From: a virus
DNA: 64,000 nt
Strand: one strand, 5' to 3'
Virus record (IMG/VR): IMGVR_UViG_3300034066_002053
Coordinates: 1 to 64,000 of that record
How positions within the stretch are numbered: position 1 is the first letter of the stretch; every line of letters begins with the position of its first letter. The notes beneath the pieces are model-generated. The model was given only the letters and a program-made list of their open reading frames with translations, had not been told where the DNA came from and did no database searches. A program made the translations under genes and the position numbers. This document shows positions 57,862 through 64,000 of this stretch, piece after piece.

Positions 57862-59166
57862 TTAGGTATCTCTAGAATCTCCATATAGGTATTTAAATGT
57901 AGGAAACCTCAAAGAGATACCGCCTTTTTCGTTCTCTGTCTCCTCAAAATATTGTACCAAAATAATCTTGCCAAGAATCTTCTTAGGGTTCTTATAAAAC
58001 TCTTGTCTTTGTTCGATACTAAAACCAGACCCAACTCGTACAGTATGTCCCTTATGCTGAATCATAACACAACTCAACATAGTTTCCTCACATTCTGCAC
58101 CATCCTTAACATAACGGAATGGCCCCATTTCAGTATCTAGAACCTCATATTCATCATCAAAGAATGACTTATATTTGAGTAGGTCTTTGGATCGCTTTCC
58201 TTTATATGGAGCATCTGATCGAAGCATAAGCCCCTCCCAGCCATTCTCAGTAGATTCTTTGACAAATTCTTGGAAATGGTTTTCATCCTTAATCAAGGAT
58301 TGCTCCAGAAGTGTCAAGCATGGACATTCGTTCTTCTTCATAATCTCTGTAAGATTCTTGAGCCTGATACTAAATGGTCGATTTTTCTCTCCCTTCTGGC
58401 TATAAAACTCATCATGAGTAATCATATCAAAAATTTTATAGGAAGGATTGGGAATAGTATGATCCTTCTTGCGAAGTTCCTTCATTACTCCTTGAAAATC
58501 CTCGTTACCCTCTTCATCAACCAGACAAAGCTCTCCATCAAGAACTACATTAGTAAGTCCCAAAGCTTTAATCCCACCGCTAACAATATCAAGAGTATCA
58601 AAGATTTTTCCCGTGCGGGAATAAAAGGTAGTATTGCCATTACTATCAACAATAGCAATACATCTAGCACCGTCGATCTTCCTGCTAACATACCATCCAT
58701 CCTTCCAGTCTACGATTTTAGGAACATACTTGTCCGCTAGAGCAACACTAAATGTTGGGATATGATCTGGAATAGCCTTATTAATCAGCTTATCTCCAGC
58801 ACGGGTTTTCAAATCCTTGTCAATGATGCAATGAACGAGTTCTTCGTATTCTCTTTGGTTGTCAATAAAGCTATTAACTGCTCCAATAGCATCATGACCT
58901 GTGATTTCTCTATTCTTCAAAGCATCCAACAGATCAAATATAGACTTGTATACTTTACCACGCAGATGACTTTTCTTTTTAAGATTATCACTAGTTACAT
59001 TGTACTGCCAAAGAGGATGATAAGTATAGAGCAGAATCTTTTTAAGAAAATTTGCTCCACTCTCATTAGAGGAAGTATAATCCTCAATAATGCCAACTTT
59101 ATCAAGTGTGCTGCTAGTTGACTTCAAATCACGAACAAAACCATTAAGATGCTCAAACGACATTTT
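57862..59166 (-). CDS. ATP-dependent DNA ligase
   Basis: 434 aa from MSFEHLNGFVRDLKSTSSTL, with GGAG before the ATG. Motif I WYVSRKIDGARCIAI has the AMP-accepting Lys162. Motif III-type FYSRTGKIFDTL, motif IV EGLMLRSDAPYK and LKYKSFFDDEYEVLDTEMG (motif V region) follow. It seals nicks in phage DNA replication and repair. A sigma70-type promoter precedes it. NAD-type features are absent. Confidence 0.88.
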   Translation of the reverse strand, partial: KMSFEHLNGFVRDLKSTSSTLDKVGIIEDYTSSNESGANFLKKILLYTYHPLWQYNVTSDNLKKKSHLRGKVYKSIFDLLDALKNREITGHDAIGAVNSFIDNQREYEELVHCIIDKDLKTRAGDKLINKAIPDHIPTFSVALADKYVPKIVDWKDGWYVSRKIDGARCIAIVDSNGNTTFYSRTGKIFDTLDIVSGGIKALGLTNVVLDGELCLVDEEGNEDFQGVMKELRKKDHTIPNPSYKIFDMITHDEFYSQKGEKNRPFSIRLKNLTEIMKKNECPCLTLLEQSLIKDENHFQEFVKESTENGWEGLMLRSDAPYKGKRSKDLLKYKSFFDDEYEVLDTEMGPFRYVKDGAECEETMLSCVMIQHKGHTVRVGSGFSIEQRQEFYKNPKKILGKIILVQYFEETENEKGGISLRFPTFKYLYGDSRDT

Positions 59167-59188
59167 TATTTTCTCCTGTGTTGTCCCA

Positions 59189-59217
59189 ATTCTACCATAC
59201 GGTAGTCCCTTTGTCAA
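59189..59217 (-). promoter_or_regulatory. Sigma70-type promoter of the ligase gene
   Basis: TTGACA (59217-59212) and TAGAAT (59194-59189), 17-bp spacer, ending about 20 bases before the ATG at 59166. Confidence 0.75.
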
Positions 59218-59429
59218 GTATCATCTAATCGGTTTCGTTTCTTAAATACTATCGCCATAGACTGAACCAAATCGCTGCCAGAAGTTTGAAACCAACATGG
59301 AAAAAACGCATGAATTATCAAACAAAATCCAGCCAATAAAGATAAGCATCCAAAAAATACAGCAAACCTAAAATGTTGCCAGTATGTCATATTGTTTTCT
59401 GCTAGGTGTTCTTTAATCTTATTTTTCAT
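59214..59429 (-). CDS. Small membrane protein (DUF6356-like)
   Basis: 71 aa, KEHLAENNMTYWQHFRFAVF, FGCLSLLAGFCLIIHAFFPC and QTSGSDLVQSM. The E..H......F.FA...G...L.AG.....HA..P..F...GS pattern is that of a known small membrane family. It starts within the end of the endonuclease VII-like gene (11-base overlap) and ends at the ligase promoter. Confidence 0.6.
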   Translation of the reverse strand: MKNKIKEHLAENNMTYWQHFRFAVFFGCLSLLAGFCLIIHAFFPCWFQTSGSDLVQSMAIVFKKRNRLDDT

Positions 59430-59766
59430 ATCGTTTTTGTCTTGAAAGAAAATAATTCATAGCGTTAACGATGCTCTGAAAATCATCACCCAGTTTGCCT
59501 ATGCCAGTATTGCAAGGTTCACAGAGCCAGCCCCTAAAACTATTATCATCATGATCATGATCTAAGGCCCATTTGTAGGGAACCTTTTTACAGCACTCAC
59601 ATACTTCTGGTTTTGGTGGCGCTTTTTTATGTAGCTTAACTCTAATCTTAGAATGTTTTTTAACACACTTGCGACATCTGCTATCAAGATTATCTTTGTA
59701 CATAGTGTGTTTGGGAAAACTTGCTAAGTTTTTACGTTTTCCACAGTAAGTACAAATTTTTCTCAT
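59419..59766 (-). CDS. Endonuclease VII-like nuclease
   Basis: 115 aa. CTYCGKRKNLASFPKHTMYK and CRKCVKKH pair with CECCKKVPYKWALDHDHDDN, FRGWLCEPCNTGIGKLGD. The DHDH-type active site and GKLGD are typical of endonuclease VII-like proteins. Shorter than the 14.9-kb relative and with fewer zinc pairs. Directly downstream (in reading direction) of the tmRNA. Could be a resolvase or mobile element. Confidence 0.78.
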   Translation of the reverse strand: MRKICTYCGKRKNLASFPKHTMYKDNLDSRCRKCVKKHSKIRVKLHKKAPPKPEVCECCKKVPYKWALDHDHDDNSFRGWLCEPCNTGIGKLGDDFQSIVNAMNYFLSRQKRYEK

Positions 59767-59775
59767 AATATTAAG

Positions 59776-60078
59776 TGGACGATTGGGGAATCGAACCCCG
59801 TCCAGTATAAACGTCTATATAAACTTCTACATTGTTAGTTACTTGTTATCACACAAATAACAAAGCTATCAGAATTATCTGAGTCAGATTGAGTACAATC
59901 ATCATTCCTATTTATGTCTGGTAGGACTACCATATCCGAATATCGGAGTCAGCATGATTTGGTAATAAGGCTCATGCCGCCCCACTCATTACCTAATTAA
60001 TTAGGCAGCGAGAGCGAGAGTTGAAACTTCGCCAATTAACATTTTTAATCGACTTTTATACTGGCCGGTCGATCAACC
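59776..60078 (-). ncRNA. ssrA: tmRNA (transfer-messenger RNA)
   Basis: 303 nt. The tRNA-like domain has 5' GGTTGAT and 3' ATCGTCC acceptor arms, a TTCGATT T-loop with a GGGG/CCCC stem, and a 10-bp P2 helix CCAGTATAAA (60064-60055) with TTTATACTGG (59811-59802). The tag frame at 60033-60001 reads GEVSTLALAA then TAA, the characteristic C-terminal LALAA. A palindrome CCTAATTAATTAGG covers the stop. CCA is not encoded. Position 3-70 appears U-U rather than the G-U needed for alanylation, so the acceptor alignment should be checked. Pseudoknots were not resolved. Confidence 0.8.
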
Positions 60079-60102
60079 AGTCAATGCAATTTATATTTCT
60101 TT

Positions 60103-60312
60103 TTACCTGTCGATACCAGGAATCGCCCGTTCTTTAGTATACCCCCAAAACTTTGGTTTGATATGAATTTCTGGAGTTCTTTCTATAATAATCCTTGCTG
60201 GCTTGTTTGACAACTTTTTTAGTCTTTGAATATCTGAATAAAGTAGGAAGTTAAATCCTAGTGAAGTTAGGAATAATCCTGCAAAAATAGCCGTTAATGG
60301 TTGAAGTCTCAT
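60103..60312 (-). CDS. Small membrane protein
   Basis: 69 aa. PLTAIFAGLFLTSLGFNFLL is a hydrophobic helix near the N-terminus, followed by a basic segment (RLKKLSNKPARIIIERTPEI) and ending ERAIPGIDR. It lies between tRNA-Ile and tmRNA. Function unknown. Confidence 0.5.
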   Translation of the reverse strand: MRLQPLTAIFAGLFLTSLGFNFLLYSDIQRLKKLSNKPARIIIERTPEIHIKPKFWGYTKERAIPGIDR

Positions 60313-60333
60313 CAGAATCCTTCCTGTTTAAAG

Positions 60334-60409
60334 TAGGGCGAGTTGGAGTCGAACCAACCTATGAACACCTTATAAGAGTGTCGGATGCAACCGGCTTACC
60401 TTCCGCCCC
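60334..60409 (-). tRNA. tRNA-Ile (anticodon UAU)
   Basis: 76 nt. Acceptor GGGGCGG with TCGCCCT, T-arm GTTGG/TTCGACT/CCAAC, anticodon stem ACACT/GGTGT, loop CTTATAA giving UAU, which reads AUA. The D-stem is weak (two clear pairs). CCA is not encoded. A sigma70-type promoter lies just upstream. Confidence 0.78.
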
Positions 60410-60419
60410 GTGTTGAGTT

Positions 60420-60448
60420 ATTGTATCATATCGACCAACCACTGTCAA
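60420..60448 (-). promoter_or_regulatory. Sigma70-type promoter of tRNA-Ile
   Basis: TTGACA (60448-60443) and TACAAT (60425-60420), 17-bp spacer; transcription would start close to the tRNA 5' end at 60409. Confidence 0.75.
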
Positions 60449-60453
60449 GACCT

Positions 60454-60609
60454 TTAGGAATTTTGTTGAGACTCTAGTTGATTTAATCTTTGACTAATTT
60501 TATCTAGAGCTAATGCTGCATCTCCACAAGCCTTACACAAGTCAGAATATAAATATTCTTTCAAGTCATGAATTTGATCTTTTAGTTGTTGTATTTCTTC
60601 TTTTGACAT
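60454..60609 (-). CDS. Small coiled-coil protein (51 aa)
   Basis: Starts MSKEEIQQLKDQIHDLKEYL, contains DLCKACGDAALALDK and ends RLNQLESQQNS. A helical, coiled-coil-like chain with one CxxC. It follows the 60611 gene by one base and ends just before the tRNA promoter, so it fills an otherwise empty gap. No family known. Confidence 0.5.
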   Translation of the reverse strand: MSKEEIQQLKDQIHDLKEYLYSDLCKACGDAALALDKISQRLNQLESQQNS

Positions 60610-60610
60610 A

Positions 60611-60961
60611 TTATTTAATAGTGTTGAATGTTTCGTTTGATTCAGGATGCCAAAAAATCATCTCATTAGAGTCATCGTCCCATGCACACTCTATTTTTCC
60701 AGACGAGGCTACTTGGCTCAGGCTTGAGTTGTAAATCCATTTTTTAATCTCGGCACAAAGATGATCATAGTTACATTCAGAAATTATGAACTCATCATTA
60801 TATCCTGGTTCAATATATTTTCTAACCAAGTTTTCTGCTTGAGCTAATGAAATCAAGTTGTCTACCTGATGATGGTATGATCTGGGAAAAACCATTACTA
60901 CGTTTTTTCTAATGCTTTTAGTAAAAAGATTGACGTTCCTAATATTCAAATAGTTACTCAT
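60611..60961 (-). CDS. Small paralogous protein, copy A
   Basis: 116 aa from MSNYLNIRNVNLFTKSIRKN; AAAGGA precedes two tandem ATGs (60964 and 60961). The C-terminal GKIECAWDDDSNEMIFWHPE matches GFVECAWDNESNDMVFWLAN in the next upstream gene, and the middle (AEIKKWIYNSSLSQVAS) matches NDIRDWLYGVGLAKLAS, so these are tandem copies. Role unknown. Confidence 0.6.
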   Translation of the reverse strand: MSNYLNIRNVNLFTKSIRKNVVMVFPRSYHHQVDNLISLAQAENLVRKYIEPGYNDEFIISECNYDHLCAEIKKWIYNSSLSQVASSGKIECAWDDDSNEMIFWHPESNETFNTIK

Positions 60962-61325
60962 CATTGTCCTTTGAGGGTTTTGCAGAAATACTTGTCTTGT
61001 CTTTATTTGCCAACCAAAAAACCATGTCGTTAGACTCGTTATCCCAAGCACATTCTACGAATCCTTTTGAAGCAAGTTTAGCTAGACCAACTCCATAAAG
61101 CCAATCTCTAATATCATTGAATACATCATCAAAAATCTGTTCGTTGATAAGATAATTACCTTCTTCGTCAAGTCCAAGGTTATTTTTTTTGATCAAGTTA
61201 ATTACCTGACCAATAGAGATAAATTCATCCAAATTTTCTGTATAGTCTTTTTCAAAAGAGGATGCAGCACCCTCTCTCATAGCTTTGGCATAACCTTCCA
61301 AGTCAATAATACTATAGCTTTCCAT
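60954..61325 (-). CDS. Small paralogous protein, copy B
   Basis: 123 aa from MESYSIIDLEGYAKAMREGA; GGAAG precedes the ATG, and a TTG at 61337 is less likely. A helical middle with ISIGQVINLIKKNNLGLDEE and an C-terminal CAWDNESNDMVFWLAN segment link it to the downstream copy and, more distantly, to the 42.4-kb protein. The two genes overlap by eight bases. Confidence 0.6.
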   Translation of the reverse strand: MESYSIIDLEGYAKAMREGAASSFEKDYTENLDEFISIGQVINLIKKNNLGLDEEGNYLINEQIFDDVFNDIRDWLYGVGLAKLASKGFVECAWDNESNDMVFWLANKDKTSISAKPSKDNDE

Positions 61326-61337
61326 CGTTTCTTCCAA

Positions 61338-61619
61338 TTAAAGATATTTTGTAGTACCCTTGCCACTCTCGTTAATTTTACACCGCTCCAACAGATTGTC
61401 AATAGTGTTCTGCAAACTATACTCCCCTCTACTTAGCCACTTTTTATCCTCATAAAGAGCAGTGGTAATTTGAGGCAGATAGAATTGGATAGCTCGTTCA
61501 AATTCTTCTGGAAAATAAGTCTTTAAAATACGCTCAATATGATAGAGACTGTTTACTATCTTATCTCTATTGTCAAGCAGAATATTGATTTGATCTTTTT
61601 GTTCTTGAGTAAGAGACAT
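61338..61619 (-). CDS. Helical small protein
   Basis: 93 aa, MSLTQEQKDQINILLDNRDK, IVNSLYHIERILKTYFPEEF, ERAIQFYLPQITTALYEDK. All-helical, soluble. Overlaps the zinc-ribbon gene by one base (TAATG). Function unknown. Confidence 0.5.
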   Translation of the reverse strand: MSLTQEQKDQINILLDNRDKIVNSLYHIERILKTYFPEEFERAIQFYLPQITTALYEDKKWLSRGEYSLQNTIDNLLERCKINESGKGTTKYL

Positions 61620-62023
61620 TACGCCTCCACCTTTGGTTTAAGTTTCATAAGCTTATGCTTAATTTTCCAAACATGAGTCTCTTTGTTCTGAATATCTGGC
61701 CCCATATAAATGTGACAGAAGCCTTGGTGCTTGTCCAGACCCCATGCTTTAATTCCATGCTGGTCAATCCCTTCCACAACAAAACGACCCCTATAACCCA
61801 TCGGGATGAACTCAGCACCCCTCACAAAGTATGGGCCTCCACCAACTCTAATTCTATCTCCTTTAATCAGTTCCTTCCAATTAAAGTCACGAATAATCTT
61901 TGTGTTCTTTGCTTCTTTGCTCTTTGCCTTAAAAACGAACGGAGCATTGCACTTAGGACACATATAAGCTCGCGGGCCTGTGGTAGCTCCACATTTTTCA
62001 CAAGTTTTTTGACCCTTACCCAT
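61619..62023 (-). CDS. Zinc-ribbon phage protein
   Basis: 134 aa. CEKCGATTGPRAYMCPKCNA is a CxxC/CxxC zinc ribbon, and the C-terminal part (KGDRIRVGGGPYFVRGAEFI, GYRGRFVVEGIDQHGIKAWG) is a small beta domain. Such zinc-ribbon proteins recur in phages without known function. The sigma70-type promoter 62060-62087 serves this and following genes. Confidence 0.65.
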   Translation of the reverse strand: MGKGQKTCEKCGATTGPRAYMCPKCNAPFVFKAKSKEAKNTKIIRDFNWKELIKGDRIRVGGGPYFVRGAEFIPMGYRGRFVVEGIDQHGIKAWGLDKHQGFCHIYMGPDIQNKETHVWKIKHKLMKLKPKVEA

Positions 62024-62049
62024 TTTCTTTTCTCCTGTGTTTGTTGACG

Positions 62050-62087
62050 TTACACCCTAAGTATATCTCACTTATCGGCACTGTCAA
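62050..62087 (-). promoter_or_regulatory. Sigma70-type promoter with adjacent GGTGTAA
   Basis: TTGACA (62087-62082) and TATACT (62065-62060), 16-bp spacer containing GCCGATAAG. A GGTGTAA sits at 62056-62050 just at the expected start of transcription. Confidence 0.75.
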
Positions 62088-62133
62088 GAGGGAATCTTTA
62101 GAGTATTCTCGATTTTTTGATTTAGTCACTAAT

Positions 62134-62541
62134 TTAGATAATATAGCCTTCTTTTTCTGCTTCACTATCACAAAGAGTTTTTATCCATGCCATAACCGGC
62201 TCTCCTTCATTGTCTCTTCTTTGTTTACGAAGCTTTCCTTTTTCTCCAGTAACTTCACAAGTTGTATAACTCATACTTTCTGCCATATCTATTGCTCCTT
62301 TGATAAAATCATCAGCGCCATAAGCATAGGCTCTTAGCCCACCAAACTTTTCCTTAATTTGACTCCAACAGAAAAAATCTAGAGGCTCATTAGTCTTTTG
62401 CTTGTAATGAAGACGATTATCTACAATATAACATAGCTTGGATAGGATATTAAACCAACCATCCCCACATTCTATCCATGTAAGATTTTTAAACTGTTCA
62501 GGATAGGCTGAGATTAATTTAGCTGTTAGTTCAGGACTCAT
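62134..62541 (-). CDS. Conserved phage protein
   Basis: 135 aa. FFCWSQIKEKFGGLRAYAYG, IDMAESMSYTTCEVTGEKGK, AWIKTLCDSEAEKEGYII. This order (FGGLR..Y, AE.MSY..CE.TG, IKTLC) is a pattern found in many phage hypothetical proteins. Function unassigned. Overlaps the next upstream gene by 11 bases. Confidence 0.6.
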   Translation of the reverse strand: MSPELTAKLISAYPEQFKNLTWIECGDGWFNILSKLCYIVDNRLHYKQKTNEPLDFFCWSQIKEKFGGLRAYAYGADDFIKGAIDMAESMSYTTCEVTGEKGKLRKQRRDNEGEPVMAWIKTLCDSEAEKEGYII

Positions 62542-62803
62542 TGTAATCTACCTTGTGTATAATTCGTGTTCCAAGATGAGCGTTACTTAATTCTGTACTA
62601 TCGTTAAGAGATTCATCACAAAGTCTTTCAAATTCTTTTCTGTCAATCTTTCGACCATCAAGAATAGTTTCTTCAAGATGTTTTTGAGTCAGCTCTTCTG
62701 GCTTATCAATCAATACAGTATCATAAGCGTGTTCAAGATTCTTAGCTTCAATCACATACTTATGTCGAAACAAAGAAACGGTATTAACTTCAAAAAGTGG
62801 CAT
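62531..62803 (-). CDS. Conserved phage small protein
   Basis: 90 aa, MPLFEVNTVSLFRHKYVIEA, then HAYDTVLIDKPEELTQKHLE and LSNAHLGTRIIHKVDY. The opening 'FEV.T.S.FRH.Y...A....HA' is widespread in small phage proteins. Function unassigned. Confidence 0.55.
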   Translation of the reverse strand: MPLFEVNTVSLFRHKYVIEAKNLEHAYDTVLIDKPEELTQKHLEETILDGRKIDRKEFERLCDESLNDSTELSNAHLGTRIIHKVDYNES

Positions 62804-62813
62804 AATAATCTCC

Positions 62814-63035
62814 TTAGTCTATGTTGATATTATATTCATTAACTAATCTGTGAAATTCTGATCTAATCTTGTCAAGAGCATCACCCGCATCGGTAAAATC
62901 ATTGCTATATTTCTGCCAAGACCGTAATTGTTGAGAAAAATCCCACAACATTCTTTTAGCATCATTGGCTTTAACAGCCGTATCAAACTCGTACTGTTCT
63001 TCTGGTAGTTTAAATTTTAAAGTTGCTATTGGCAT
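62814..63035 (-). CDS. Conserved phage small protein (LPEE..EF.. type)
   Basis: 73 aa: MPIATLKFKLPEEQYEFDTA, AKRMLWDFSQQLRSWQKYS, IRSEFHRLVNEYNINID. Matches a common phage family, helical after a short strand. Function unassigned. Confidence 0.6.
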   Translation of the reverse strand: MPIATLKFKLPEEQYEFDTAVKANDAKRMLWDFSQQLRSWQKYSNDFTDAGDALDKIRSEFHRLVNEYNINID

Positions 63036-63038
63036 AAT

Positions 63039-63287
63039 TCACCACTTCTTTTTAAGATCGTCTGGTCTTTTGTCTGGATCTGGAATAATAGTCAAAACAT
63101 TGTTTCTGAAAGTTGTCATATAGCTTTGAGAAATCTTTCGCTTCAACAATCCCTCTTCTTCAATCTGAGTATAAACATTAATTCGATAATAGTCATGGAA
63201 TACATTAATAACTTTAGTCATCAAATGATTTTTAGGTTTCTCAACCTGCTTAAACAATAGTCCCTCAAGCTCAAATTCATTAGTCAT
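63039..63287 (-). CDS. Hypothetical small protein
   Basis: 82 aa with a helix-strand mix (MTNEFELEGLLFKQVEKPKN, VINVFHDYYRINVYTQIEEE). Ends IPDPDKRPDDLKKKW. ATGA-coupled with the upstream gene. No family recognised. Confidence 0.45.
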   Translation of the reverse strand: MTNEFELEGLLFKQVEKPKNHLMTKVINVFHDYYRINVYTQIEEEGLLKRKISQSYMTTFRNNVLTIIPDPDKRPDDLKKKW

Positions 63288-63502
63288 CTAGCTCTCCTGT
63301 TTGCTCTGTTCAAAATCCTAATAGTCTCTTTAGCATTGCTTGGAACCATAACCAGGCTTGGTGCGGTCTTATGTCCCCAATCCATATATCCAACAGCTTT
63401 TTGTTCTGCTGAACATTCCTTACATACAATATTTCTATTAGTTTCTACAAGAAACTCATATCTTTCAACACCAACACAATTTTTGCAATAAATGCAATTC
63501 AT
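63284..63502 (-). CDS. Zinc-ribbon protein
   Basis: 72 aa from MNCIYCKNCVGVERYEFLVE; GGAG precedes this ATG and a second frame start at 63529 is unlikely because the sigma70 -10 would lie inside it. CIYCKNC and CKEC give a CxxC/CxxC ribbon. C-terminal part is basic and helical (KETIRILNRANRRAR). It is first after the promoter at 63537-63564. Confidence 0.6.
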   Translation of the reverse strand: MNCIYCKNCVGVERYEFLVETNRNIVCKECSAEQKAVGYMDWGHKTAPSLVMVPSNAKETIRILNRANRRAR

Positions 63503-63536
63503 AGTTTCTCCAAAATGACGCGGCAACAACTCATGT

Positions 63537-63564
63537 TTTATACCACAAGTATCGGAGTTGTCAA
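63537..63564 (-). promoter_or_regulatory. Sigma70-type promoter
   Basis: TTGACA (63564-63559) and TATAAA (63542-63537), 16-bp spacer containing CCGATACT. It precedes the zinc-ribbon gene at 63502. Confidence 0.7.
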
Positions 63565-63581
63565 CAGGCAGACTTTAGAAA

Positions 63582-63884
63582 CTATTTGTGTTTCTTTTTC
63601 TTTTTTATATTTCTGTCTAGATGGTCTAAATATAGATTCTGATGAAGCTGTTCTTGTTTCTCTTTTTCTTTGCGTAGTTTTTTATGTTTTTTATCTTCTA
63701 CTAGTTTGATTTTAATAGCTTTTGTGCCAGAATATATCATGAAAAGAGGAACAAATAAAAATATCAAGAGTATAACATACGAAAAATAAAACAATATCTT
63801 AATTAAGTACCCTAAAAAAATAATACAGTAATATGAAAACGGAGCTTCTCTCTCAAAATATTCCATCCACTCTGGTTCAAACAT
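63582..63884 (-). CDS. Membrane protein with basic coiled-coil tail
   Basis: 100 aa. Two hydrophobic segments cover about residues 16-34 and 36-54 (CIIFLGYLIKILFYF, VILLIFLFVPLFMIY), then a strongly basic helix (KKHKKLRKEKEKQEQLHQNL) and a Lys-rich end. It starts inside the end of the partial gene upstream. Function unknown. Confidence 0.5.
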   Translation of the reverse strand: MFEPEWMEYFEREAPFSYYCIIFLGYLIKILFYFSYVILLIFLFVPLFMIYSGTKAIKIKLVEDKKHKKLRKEKEKQEQLHQNLYLDHLDRNIKKKKKHK

Positions 63885-64000
63885 AAGGAATGTCTACCAT
63901 GTGTTCAATCTTGATGGTTTTAGTAGGACAAACAAAGTTTCCATCATCATCACTATAATAGATATTATTTAATCCCACAGCATTTAATAGCTTAGAGCAA
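63877..64000 (-). CDS. Partial hypothetical gene (N-terminus off the window)
   Basis: Only the last 40 codons or so are present, reading SKLLNAVGLNNIYYSDDDGN and ending HMVDIPYV. The stop overlaps the start of the membrane protein gene. Nothing more can be said. Confidence 0.4.
   Translation of the reverse strand, partial: CSKLLNAVGLNNIYYSDDDGNFVCPTKTIKIEHMVDIPYV

Overview
The window is a fragment of a large, AT-rich tailed-phage genome of jumbo type. Phage hallmarks include an rIIA/rIIB pair, endonuclease VII-like and HNH homing-type nucleases, a small phage sigma factor, a ClpP-like head-maturation protease, tail or baseplate-type proteins, a holin candidate, an ATP-dependent DNA ligase, phage-type zinc-ribbon proteins and dense minus-strand gene packing with ATGA overlaps. 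No ribosomal-protein, central-metabolism or other cellular housekeeping operon is visible. The host cannot be fixed from the sequence. A tmRNA and bacterial-type tRNAs point to a bacterium.

Layout (almost everything is on the minus strand, so operons read from high to low coordinates). 1-3.4 kb: end of a glycosyltransferase run. 3.4-10 kb: small membrane or exported proteins, a papain-like peptidase, a holin candidate, an HNH gene and small structural proteins. 10-16 kb: morphogenesis-like block with a monocistronic probable virion protein, a DeoC-like protein, a ClpP-like protease, a sigma factor, a ferritin-like protein, endonuclease VII and a DUF6321-like protein. 16-28 kb: GT4, GMP reductase, a deoxyribosyltransferase-like enzyme and a long sugar cluster (DegT aminotransferase, methyltransferase, HAD phosphatase, ATP-grasp, UDP-galactopyranose mutase, several glycosyltransferases, a macro domain). 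28.2-34.5 kb: the only long plus-strand block, again glycosyltransferases with an FkbM methyltransferase. 34.5-40.7 kb: subtilisin, trypsin, three Thr/Pro-repeat proteins and an actin-like ATPase. 41-45 kb: RuvB with a RuvA-domain-III-like partner, and a primase-like protein. 45-64 kb: early-type region with rIIB/rIIA, DNA ligase, HhH glycosylase, metallophosphatase and many small conserved phage proteins.

RNA genes are concentrated in the right third. There is a tRNA interrupted by a group I intron between U34 and A35 (52275-52549), a tRNA-Ile(UAU) (60334-60409), a tmRNA whose tag ends LALAA (59776-60078), and an anticodon-less tRNA-like element (44996-45076).

Two promoter classes can be read by eye. 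The right-hand region has sigma70-type sites (TTGACA, 16-17 bp, TATAAT-like) in front of rIIA, rIIB, ligase, the HhH gene, tRNA-Ile and others. Elsewhere a recurring GGTGTAT motif lies about 30-60 bp before the first gene of operons, in the gene's orientation, often inside an inverted repeat whose arms differ from site to site. The sigma-like protein at 13231-13830 is a candidate reader of that motif. A working hypothesis is that the many glycosyltransferases decorate virion proteins, with the Thr/Pro-rich mucin-like proteins at 36.5-39.7 kb as plausible acceptors. Functions are assigned from visible motifs only; no database search was possible.
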